Below, piece after piece: positions 14,375 to 21,271 of a stretch of 27,527 bases of DNA. Within the stretch, counting starts at the first letter, position 1. The number at the start of each line of letters is the position of its first letter. A model generated the notes under the pieces. The model was not told the DNA's origin, searched no databases, and worked only from the letters and a program-made list of their open reading frames with translations. The translations under genes and the position numbers were made by a program. This DNA is from CAZMVY01 sp964653435 (GTDB taxonomy: Bacteria; Planctomycetota; Phycisphaerae; UBA1845; PWPN01): the NCBI GenBank assembly GCA_964653435.1, contig CAZZFA010000079.1, forward strand, positions 1 through 27,527. The letters are read 5' to 3'.

Positions 14375-14380
14375 TACAAT
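14375..14380 (+). promoter_or_regulatory. TACAAT -10-like box before the small membrane protein
   Basis: TACAAT lies 13 bases before the GTG at 14394 and 22 before the ATG at 14403. No good -35 is evident. It is the third rightward gene in this window with such a box close to the start codon. Confidence 0.3.
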
Positions 14381-14402
14381 AACGACAATGTGAGTGAGCC
14401 GC

Positions 14403-14849
14403 ATGAACGACTGGCTTGATGCCTGCAAACCGGCCGCGAGCGCGCGTACCCACCTGTTGCTGGCCGCGATGATGTGGACGATTGTCGGCGCGGTGTTGAT
14501 GCTGCTCGGGGTTCGATGGGCCTTGGCCGCTTGCCTCCCGCACGTGGGGCTGTTGCTTGTTGTGGCCGCGGGAGTCGGGGCGTGCAAGTCCCGCCTGCTT
14601 CTGCGCCGGACTGCGAAGCGAACGATCGGCCGGATCCATGCGCGCGGCGACGGGTATTGCCTCGGGGGCTTCCTGTCGTGGCGGGCGTGGATGTTCGTCG
14701 CGCTGATGATGGGGACGGGGCGGGTGCTTCGCGGCGGACTGGTTTCCCGCGAGGTGGCAGGCTTCATCTACACGGCCGTGGGCGCAGCGCTGTTGCTGAC
14801 GACGCCGCTGCTCTGGCGCGCCTGGTACCGCGGAGGGGCGGTTCGCTGA
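14403..14849 (+). CDS. Small multi-spanning membrane protein of unknown function
   Basis: This protein of about 148 residues has four probable membrane segments: LLLAAMMWTIVGAVLMLLGV, ALAACLPHVGLLLVVAAGVG, a middle one around WRAWMFVALMMGTG, and GFIYTAVGAALLLTTPLLW. A basic cytoplasmic loop, SRLLLRRTAKRTIGRI, lies between the second and third. I do not recognise a named family. Start is either ATG 14403 or the GTG at 14394. A TACAAT box lies just upstream. The gene stands alone, 229 bases after the lipoprotein and converging on the cupin gene, whose stop is only 38 bases away. Confidence 0.65.
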   Translation: MNDWLDACKPAASARTHLLLAAMMWTIVGAVLMLLGVRWALAACLPHVGLLLVVAAGVGACKSRLLLRRTAKRTIGRIHARGDGYCLGGFLSWRAWMFVALMMGTGRVLRGGLVSREVAGFIYTAVGAALLLTTPLLWRAWYRGGAVR

Positions 14850-14873
14850 GAGAAGGATCGTCACGCCACGGCA

Positions 14874-14889
14874 TGAGCCGCGCGGCTCA
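14874..14889. terminator. 16-bp perfect palindrome at a convergent gene end
   Basis: TGAGCCGCGCGGCTCA is perfectly self-complementary. It overlaps the stop codon of the leftward cupin gene and lies 25 bases past the stop of the rightward membrane protein. The position suits a shared transcription end, but there is no T-tract and the loop is minimal. Confidence 0.3.
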
Positions 14890-16152
14890 CCCTCGCCGCT
14901 TGCGGCTCTTCGGTTCGCGTCGCTTCCTGTGGTCGCCTACGTTCGGGGCGTCGGGGTTGGTGTCGGGGCCGAAGTAGCGGAGCGTTACCAGCGGTTCCTC
15001 GCTGGAGGTGTTCTCGAACTCCACGCCGCCCCGCGCACACTCGGCCGTCACGAACACCTCATCCCGCGTCATTTCGCCGAAGCGGATCATCGCCGGGCAT
15101 TCGAGCTCCAGCGTGCCGATGCGGCCGCGGCCCTGCGTGACGATCAGCCCATAGGCGCCGTTATCCTTGATGGTGACCTTTACGCCGGGGTCGATCGTCA
15201 GTTCCTTGGCGGAGAAGAGCTCCTTGCCCTCGACCCGGCCGTAGCACACCCACCGATCGACATAGCCGGCGCTCGCGCTGTCGGCGACGGGGATCGGCTC
15301 GAGGTAGTGGTGGTCGCGGAAGTTGGGGTCCGTGTTGCCGGGCCAGTCGAGCTGCTCGACGATGAAGTCGAGGTCCTTGTGCTTGCTCCTGGGCATATCC
15401 TTGACGAGCAAAGACCAGGGCACAGGGCGTCCCTCGACGAGGGACTGGTACATTCCGAAGACGTCGGAGCCCCATTGCGGCTCGTAGGTGACGAGCGAAC
15501 CGGGGGCGTGGAGGATGCAGGGCGGCACGAGCCAGCCCGTGCCGGGGCGGAGGCGGTACGCCTTCGACAGATCGAGGATCCCGTTGTCGCCCTCATTCCA
15601 ACGTTCGAGGCATCGGCGGACGTCCTGCTTTGTCACGCCGGGTTCGAGGCCGAAAAACGTATACGGGAAGTTGTTTCCGACGTTGTTGAGCTGCGGCGGG
15701 AAGTAGTAGGCCTCGGGCTTGCCCTCGCGGCCGACGAGGCGGGCCTGCGGGGCGCTCTGATGCATGTGGTGGGGGATCGGCCCCATGTTGTCGAAGAACT
15801 TGCTGTACACGGGCCAGCGTTTGTACTTGTTCCACATCGCCTTGCCGATGATGGCGGGGCCTTCGGCCTCGATGGCCTCCTTGAGCGTGAAGCGCTGGCC
15901 GTCGTGCACGACATAGCTGAGCCCCTCATCCGGCGGGGCGCCCTCGTTGGCCGCGGGCGTGGTGGAGGCGAACCACCGCTCGTCGATGCCGCCGCGATGC
16001 GTGCCGAGCGCGTAGTAATCCTGCGGGCGGAGCTTGAGCCGCCGTCCGGGGTGCAGGAACGACCGCGGCACCCAGTTCGGGGCCAGCCGAAGGATGCCTT
16101 CTCCGTATTCCAACGCCGCCTTCGTGAGTTTTGCCACCTTGGTCGAGGCCAT
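14887..16152 (-). CDS. Cupin protein related to class I mannose-6-phosphate isomerase
   Basis: This 421-residue protein shows an N-terminal metal-site pattern like that of class I phosphomannose isomerases: IPHHMHQ (His 128, 129 and 131), then GKPEAYYFPPQLN with Glu 147. A second cupin barrel with KVTIKDNGAYGLIVTQGRG and FVTAECARGGVEFEN closes the protein. The true isomerases convert mannose 6-phosphate and fructose 6-phosphate. The match here is to the fold and metal ligands, not to clear substrate residues, so a sugar-related isomerase is only a suggestion. I start at ATG 16152, with AGGAG 9 bases upstream. The frame is open further upstream to 16482 but loses gene-like character. The tail KRREPKSRKRRG is very basic. 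It stands alone beside the glycan-export locus, which would suit a role in sugar supply. Confidence 0.7.
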   Translation of the reverse strand: MASTKVAKLTKAALEYGEGILRLAPNWVPRSFLHPGRRLKLRPQDYYALGTHRGGIDERWFASTTPAANEGAPPDEGLSYVVHDGQRFTLKEAIEAEGPAIIGKAMWNKYKRWPVYSKFFDNMGPIPHHMHQSAPQARLVGREGKPEAYYFPPQLNNVGNNFPYTFFGLEPGVTKQDVRRCLERWNEGDNGILDLSKAYRLRPGTGWLVPPCILHAPGSLVTYEPQWGSDVFGMYQSLVEGRPVPWSLLVKDMPRSKHKDLDFIVEQLDWPGNTDPNFRDHHYLEPIPVADSASAGYVDRWVCYGRVEGKELFSAKELTIDPGVKVTIKDNGAYGLIVTQGRGRIGTLELECPAMIRFGEMTRDEVFVTAECARGGVEFENTSSEEPLVTLRYFGPDTNPDAPNVGDHRKRREPKSRKRRG

Positions 16153-16489
16153 TGTCGTGATCTCCTGGGTCTGAGCTTTCGATGCGTACCTGCCCTGCCC
16201 GTGCGTACGATGCGGGCTTGCCCGGTCCGTCCGCTCCGCTATTCCGCCAGATTCGCCGTCGAAGGTCAAGTGCGGCCCCGCCGGCGCAGGGGCACCGCAA
16301 GGCCGGGGTTGCAGCGGTGCGGAGCCGGAGATGCGGAGGGCGATGTCGCCGCAGCATTCCCCGACGCCGGGGTAGGCCGGACCGGGTCGAACCGGAAACG
16401 TCGCGAGGCGTGGGAAGCGTTGCGCCCCGAGGCATCTCGGCGGCGCGGGCCGGTGGGTACAGCGGTCAGCTTCCTGTCGCAAGACCGCG
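16153..16489. other. Intergenic region upstream of the cupin gene
   Basis: This 337-base stretch between the cupin start and the stop of the AAA ATPase gene has no convincing gene. An imperfect GC-rich stem (TGCGG...CCGCA) lies near 16271-16300. The cupin promoter should be here, but I see no clear -35/-10 pair. Confidence 0.5.
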
Positions 16490-18325
16490 TCAGCCGCCGT
16501 GGCTCATGTCGGCCTGCGAAGTCGCGGGCGCCGGCGCTCGGCGGAGCGTCGGAATCGGGGGTCGGGGATCGGGGGTTGGGGATTGGGCAGACGTCTCCCA
16601 CTCACGGAGGCGGCGACGCAGGGCATCCAGCGTGGTCTGAAGGCCGCGGCCGGGGACGGCGGGGCGGGTAAGCCGGACCTCGTAGGCGGCGGGGGCCGGG
16701 GAACCGTCCTCCTCCCGGGCTTTCGCCTGCTCGATTTCCGCGCGGATTCGCCGCGCGGTGTACACGGCCTGCTCGATCGTCTGCTGTGCGTTGCGGCGTT
16801 GCCGCTCGCCGGCTTCCACATGCTGTCGGAGGGCGGCCTCCGTCGCTCGCATCTGCTCCAGCATGCGTGCGGGTTCCGCGAGGGCCCGGGTCATTTCCGC
16901 GAGGCGGGCCGGCAGTTCCTCGCACAGGTCCTGTGCCCGCGACGACAGTTCGTCGAGTCGCTGGCCCCGTTCGTGGGTGAGGTGATGGATCCGCCGCAGA
17001 AGGCCGATCATCCGTCGCGTCCGTCGCATCACCGGAAGCGTGGCGTCCCGCTCCTGGGTGATCCGTCGGACGGCGTCTTCACACCCGACGACCTGCTGCC
17101 GCATTTCTTCCGTTGCTCCCCGTGCCTGCGCAATCAGCTCCCGCATGCCCTGGGCCGCCTGCTGAACTTCCTCGCTTTGCCGCCGGGCCTCGTTCAGGAC
17201 GGACTCGGGCGCCTGGAGCATCCGTTCGAGTTGTCCACACGCTTCCCGGCACGCGGCCAGCGCCGCCTGCGAATCTCGGCGGTAGCCTTGCAGCGACCGC
17301 AGAAGGGGGATCATGCGTTCGAAGACGCGGTCGTACCGTCGGAGCGTCCGCGCGATCTCCGGTTCCCGCTGGCGAAGCTGCGCAATTTCGGCGGCGGCCT
17401 GCGCCACACCTGCCTCCGCCTGCGTGAGGCGGTCGAGGAGAGAGCGAATGACGGGGTGGTCCTGGAGCCGCGCTTGGAACAGCAGGCCCGCCTCGTCGGC
17501 GGCCAGTTGCGCCTCGAACAGCTCCGGGTCATAGCTCATGTCGAATGCGATTGCCTCGGCCCGGTCAGCTTCGATGCGTTCGGCGTGCATCTCGGCCGCT
17601 TCGTTCAACAGGGCATCGCACAACCAGTTGATCAGCCGCGGGATGCCGCCCGTCCGTCGATGGACGACCCGCATGGCATCCTCGGTGAAGAGGTCTTCGG
17701 TCGGTCCCCCGGCAAGCCGGATCTGCCCCCGGATGTACGCGAGCGTGTCCGCCTCGCCGAGAGGCTCCATCTTCACATGCCGCCAGACCCGCTGCTGCAT
17801 CGCCGCTCCCGCCAGCCCGAGGAACCGGGCCGCGAGCTTCGGCCAGCCGATCAGCACAATCTGAATCAGCGGCATGTCGTCCGCCTCGATCGCCGCCAGC
17901 CGTCGAAGCAGGTCCAGGCATTCATCCGGCAGATCGTGAGCATCCTCTACGATCAGCACCACCGGCATGTCCTGTTCGTAGAGCGCTTCGGCGTAACGCT
18001 CCAGCTCCTGTGCCGGGTTCGCGCTGCCGTTGCCGCCCAGTCGGAATCCGTCCAGGATCGCCGACCAGAGATCCGCGGCGCCGGTGCAAGGCCGCGCGAC
18101 GAGGGCCACGGCCGCATTCACGCCGCATCGGTGCTTGAGCATCCGGCCCATCAGCGTCTTGCCGGTTCCCGGTGCCCCCGTGACGAGCACAAGCCCCTTG
18201 CGCTGTTCCACGGCGTGCAGGAGCGTCTCGATGGCCTGGCGATGGCCGGCCAGGTTCACGAAGTGTGCGGGGTTTGGCGTGTTATCGAATGGCAGACGAT
18301 CACAGCCGAATTGGGAAGGAACCAT
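16490..18325 (-). CDS. ExeA-like AAA ATPase with long coiled coil (XrtA/PEP-CTERM-associated ATPase type)
   Basis: This 611-residue protein starts with FGCDRLPFDNTPNPAHFVNLAGHRQAI, the typical opening of ExeA/GspA-type ATPases. It has Walker A GAPGTGKT at 50-57, Walker B VVLIVEDAH at 122-130, an arginine-containing QQRVWRHVKMEPL segment, and TGGIPRLINWLCDALL, the usual sensor-like end of the ATPase (about residues 1-270). From about 290 to 560 it is a glutamine, arginine and glutamate-rich coiled coil. The tail is proline-rich and partly encoded by a G-rich repeat (16552-16589). ExeA-like ATPases occur beside exopolysaccharide genes, including exosortase loci. Here it lies 181 bases after the NusG-like gene on the same strand, near Wzc- and Wza-like genes. 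A role in assembling or energising the export machine is inferred. Confidence 0.85.
   Translation of the reverse strand: MVPSQFGCDRLPFDNTPNPAHFVNLAGHRQAIETLLHAVEQRKGLVLVTGAPGTGKTLMGRMLKHRCGVNAAVALVARPCTGAADLWSAILDGFRLGGNGSANPAQELERYAEALYEQDMPVVLIVEDAHDLPDECLDLLRRLAAIEADDMPLIQIVLIGWPKLAARFLGLAGAAMQQRVWRHVKMEPLGEADTLAYIRGQIRLAGGPTEDLFTEDAMRVVHRRTGGIPRLINWLCDALLNEAAEMHAERIEADRAEAIAFDMSYDPELFEAQLAADEAGLLFQARLQDHPVIRSLLDRLTQAEAGVAQAAAEIAQLRQREPEIARTLRRYDRVFERMIPLLRSLQGYRRDSQAALAACREACGQLERMLQAPESVLNEARRQSEEVQQAAQGMRELIAQARGATEEMRQQVVGCEDAVRRITQERDATLPVMRRTRRMIGLLRRIHHLTHERGQRLDELSSRAQDLCEELPARLAEMTRALAEPARMLEQMRATEAALRQHVEAGERQRRNAQQTIEQAVYTARRIRAEIEQAKAREEDGSPAPAAYEVRLTRPAVPGRGLQTTLDALRRRLREWETSAQSPTPDPRPPIPTLRRAPAPATSQADMSHGG
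16552..16589 (+). repeat. G-rich low-complexity tract inside the AAA ATPase gene
   Basis: This plus-strand run of GGGG/ATT/GGGG units (for example GGGGGTTGGGGATTGGG) encodes, on the minus strand, the SPTPDPRPPIPTL tail of the ATPase. It is one of four similar tracts in the window, all G-rich on the plus strand. They may form G-quadruplexes. Confidence 0.6.
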
Positions 18326-18368
18326 ATTGCTCTCGCCTTCGTTACCGGTTCGCCCTCGCCTCCCAAAG

Positions 18369-18383
18369 CGGGCGAGACGCCCG
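18369..18383. repeat. Hairpin CGGGCG-AGA-CGCCCG
   Basis: This perfect 6-bp stem with a three-base loop lies in the 181-base gap between the NusG-like and AAA genes. GCGGGCGAGACGCCCGC-type palindromes are, from memory, common dispersed repeats in planctomycetes and cyanobacteria. On the minus strand it is followed by TTTGGGAGG, so partial termination between the two genes is possible. Confidence 0.5.
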
Positions 18384-18506
18384 CCCCCCTTGTTGCGGTG
18401 TATCGGTCCGATACAGCCGTCCCTTGAGGTTCCAGTCCGAGAAACGCGTCGTTTTCCGGGCCACGCCGTTCGCCGCCGGGGCGATGCGGACCGCGGCGCG
18501 GGTTTC

Positions 18507-19157
18507 TCATACCACGGCCCTGTCCCCGTCGCGGATGCGCCGCCATTCGGCGGGCTTCCCGCGGCAGGCGTCCGTCGCGAGGCCGGCTGGTTCCAGGGCG
18601 GTGGCCGGAACCTCCACGGCGACGCCCTGCCGGATGAAGTCCACGCTTACCACGAAGCGGCATCGTCCCACGCGGTATTCCACGATCCCTTCCATTCCCG
18701 CCAGCGGGCCCGAAACGATCCGCACCCGCTCACCCGGGGCCAGGCGTTCTTCCGGGTAGAGCGGCAGGCGGGCGTCGATCAGGCGCTTGACCCGCCGCAG
18801 ATCGTTCAGCAGGCCGACCTGGTCCAGTACCCGCAGCGGGGCGACGATGCGGTTGGACTGGAGGGCCTCTACGCGTCCGGCGTCATCCGATTTCACGAAC
18901 ACGTAGCCGGCGAACAGGGGCAGGTAGCTCGGCGCGTGCCCGCGCGGACGCTCCGGCCCCCGGACGTATTGCGGGGCAAAATAGGGGATCTGGCGTGAGA
19001 ACAGGTATCGCGCGAGGGCCTTTTCCTGCCGCGGCTTTGTATGGGCGACGAACCACCGGCTCTCGCCCCAGGGTCCGTCCGTCGGAAGACCGGCGGCCAC
19101 CGGCTGCTCCAGGAGGTCCGCCGGGTAGATCATCGGTTCATTTGCCAGAATGGGCAC
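18507..19157 (-). CDS. Specialised NusG paralogue (RfaH/UpxY-type antiterminator)
   Basis: This 216-residue protein has an NGN domain (RWFVAHTKPRQEKALARYL, then PLFAGYVFVKSDDAGRVEAL) and a KOW domain (LAPGERVRIVSGPLAGMEGIV). RfaH-like paralogues ride on RNA polymerase and NGN contacts suppress pausing and termination in long surface-polysaccharide operons. Its place inside a glycan locus, rather than with ribosomal-protein genes where housekeeping nusG lies, supports the specialised role. The GTG at 19157 has a strong AAGGAG SD 7 bases upstream. It follows the WecA-like gene by 74 bases and precedes the ATPase by 181, all leftward. The rightward export genes across the divergent region are plausible targets. 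The last 20 residues are an unconserved tail. Confidence 0.88.
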   Translation of the reverse strand: MPILANEPMIYPADLLEQPVAAGLPTDGPWGESRWFVAHTKPRQEKALARYLFSRQIPYFAPQYVRGPERPRGHAPSYLPLFAGYVFVKSDDAGRVEALQSNRIVAPLRVLDQVGLLNDLRRVKRLIDARLPLYPEERLAPGERVRIVSGPLAGMEGIVEYRVGRCRFVVSVDFIRQGVAVEVPATALEPAGLATDACRGKPAEWRRIRDGDRAVV

Positions 19158-19231
19158 GTCGCACTCCTTTGCATACGTGGTCGTCCGCGCTACGGTGCGC
19201 GAGCAGACGATGCGGCACGCGATTGCGTGGC

Positions 19232-20827
19232 CTATGGGTCCGGCCGTGGCGGTACGGGCGACGCGAAGAGGACCGTCGCCAGGTCCGCCAGCAGCGGGGC
19301 CAGGAGCACCTCCTTCGCGTGGAGCCGCCCCGGTCGCCTCGTGCGTCTTTCGCCCAGGGTGACCGTGAGGCCCTCGCTTGCGTATCGGCCATCTCCGCAG
19401 AGTTGCGTAGTTATGACGTTATCGGGCCTCGTGCCCCACTCGATGATCGGTTCGCTCGCATGTTGCCCCGGCGCTCCGCCTGGTTCGCGCTGCACACGGA
19501 TGTAGTCGATGCCCAGCGCGCGCCGCGCCCGGCGAATGCGGCTCAGCACGAGTTGCAGCCGTTCCGGCAGCGGATCATCGGCGCCGTCCGGGTCCGCGGG
19601 GCCGCAGGGCCGCCGGTTCTTCGTCCGCCCGCGCCTCGATCGGGAAGCGGCTGCCCGGATGCTCCGATTCGCGCGCCGGCCGTACAGCCACAGCCGCAGG
19701 GAAAGGTATCCGAGCCGCCGGTAGACGATCACGGCGGCGCTGAGGATCACCGCGAGTGCGCCGGCCTCCACCCATGCCGGCGTGTGCGCGGCCGCCGCCG
19801 CCAGCGCGCCGAGCACCGCCGTGGCGATGCAGAGAATGGCGGCCGCTGCATTCGCGCTGAATCCGAATGAAAGAAGCATGTGGTGAATGTGTCCGCGGTC
19901 TGCGGAAAGCACGGAACGCCCGGAGAGCAGGCGCCGGGCCACGCACGCCGTCAGGTCGATCAGCGGCACCGCCAGTGCAATCGCCGGCAGGCACAGTCGC
20001 GTGCCTCCCGTGTGGGCATTCTGCGAGGCGAGGATTCCCGTCACAGCCACCATTACGCCCAGCAGGAGGCTTCCGGAATCCCCGAGGAACGACTTCGGCG
20101 ACCGTACGTTGTTCACGACGAGAACGGCGCACGCGCCGATCTGTGACGCGCAGAGCACGCCGAGCATCGAGGCTCGTTCGGCGTCGGAGGCAATCAGCAG
20201 AAAGCTTGCCGAGGCCAGCGCCGCGGTTCCGCCCGCCAGTCCGTCGAGGCCGTCGAGGAAGTTGATCGCGTTGGTGACCCCGACGATCCACAGGACGGTG
20301 ATGACGGGCCCGAGCCCGCCGAGCGGAATGGGCGGGATCAGTGGGCCTTCGAGCACGTCGATGCGTACGCCGCCGAGCCACATGATGACGGCGGCCGTGA
20401 TCTGGAAGATGAGCTTCACCCGCGGGCCGAGGCGATAGAGGTCGTCAAGCAGGCCGATGGCGAGCATGATCGCCGCGCCGGGCAGGAGCCCGCGGCATCG
20501 AAGGTAGTGCTGGCTCGCCGTCGGGTCCGCCACGAACCACAGGCCGGCGCAGACGAGCAGCGCGACGGCGGCGCTCAGCCCCCCCAGCCGTGGCGTTGGG
20601 TGGCGATGGATCTTTCTGGCGTCGGGGTGATCGATCGCGCCGACCCGCCAGGCGAGGCGTCGGCCCCAGGGCGAGACGATCGCGGCGGTTCCCGCGGCCA
20701 TCGGCAGGGCCCAGCTCACGGCGGCCACTTCATCCGGTATCCAGAGACCGATGCTCACGGCGCGGACCTGCCTTTTCGAGGCGTACGATCGCCCGCGTGC
20801 TGTATCGATCGGGGCGGCGCGTGCCAT
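19232..20827 (-). CDS. WecA/MraY-like undecaprenyl-phosphate sugar-1-phosphate transferase with C-terminal extension
   Basis: This integral membrane enzyme starts glycan synthesis by moving a HexNAc-1-phosphate from a UDP-sugar to undecaprenyl phosphate on the inner face. Family motifs are all present: VGAIDHPDARKIHRHPTPRLGG, AIGLLDDLYRL, NAINFLDGLDGLAGG, KSFLGDSGSLLLG, and DRGHIHHMLLSFG, where HIHH is typical of the WecA/TagO branch. About ten membrane segments are expected. After the last (VILSAAVIVYRRLGYL) an extra 170 or so residues follow: an arginine-rich linker and a soluble part (RARRALGIDYIRV ... LLAPLLADLATVLF). The start is uncertain. ATG 20827 has no clear SD. GTG 20758 (AGG 8 bases upstream) gives the more typical short N-terminus. 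It is the first gene of the leftward arm. Confidence 0.88.
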   Translation of the reverse strand: MARAAPIDTARGRSYASKRQVRAVSIGLWIPDEVAAVSWALPMAAGTAAIVSPWGRRLAWRVGAIDHPDARKIHRHPTPRLGGLSAAVALLVCAGLWFVADPTASQHYLRCRGLLPGAAIMLAIGLLDDLYRLGPRVKLIFQITAAVIMWLGGVRIDVLEGPLIPPIPLGGLGPVITVLWIVGVTNAINFLDGLDGLAGGTAALASASFLLIASDAERASMLGVLCASQIGACAVLVVNNVRSPKSFLGDSGSLLLGVMVAVTGILASQNAHTGGTRLCLPAIALAVPLIDLTACVARRLLSGRSVLSADRGHIHHMLLSFGFSANAAAAILCIATAVLGALAAAAAHTPAWVEAGALAVILSAAVIVYRRLGYLSLRLWLYGRRANRSIRAAASRSRRGRTKNRRPCGPADPDGADDPLPERLQLVLSRIRRARRALGIDYIRVQREPGGAPGQHASEPIIEWGTRPDNVITTQLCGDGRYASEGLTVTLGERRTRRPGRLHAKEVLLAPLLADLATVLFASPVPPRPDP

Positions 20828-21271
20828 TAGGTCCGGTTCGCACGGTTGGGCCGGGGGAGGAAGAAGGGGTCGGAGACCCCTCGTGCGGGTTTTGCCGGCG
20901 GGTTTGCGTTGCCGGGCGCGATACCGAGAGAGGAAGGGGGGAAAGACCCCATATCGCACGAGGCGGCGCCCGTTTCGAGGGCTTGGGCGCGGTCCGACGG
21001 CGGCACGTCGGCGTCTGATAAAAGCAGGCGTTTGCCTTGCGTGGCGCCGCTCTGGGGGCTGCCGGCGGTGTGAGCTGTTTGCGGCTGCGACGTTTTCGGA
21101 CGCTCGAGCGTTTTGTTCGTATACCCGTCGGAGAGGGCTTTCTTCTTTGAACCTCAAGCGTCGTGCGGGGGGCGACGATTATGGGATCGGTATGTCCCTG
21201 GGAAGGGAATCGACGCACCAGGGGAAAGACGGCAACACACTGCGGGCAAGGATGCCCCCAAGGTTGCTGAA
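20828..21271. promoter_or_regulatory. Divergent intergenic region of the glycan locus
   Basis: This 444-base gap separates the leftward glycan-initiation arm from the rightward export arm. It must hold promoters for both. I see a TTGAAC at 21147-21152, but no -10 at proper spacing. No convincing small gene is present; frames here are arginine-rich. Confidence 0.5.
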
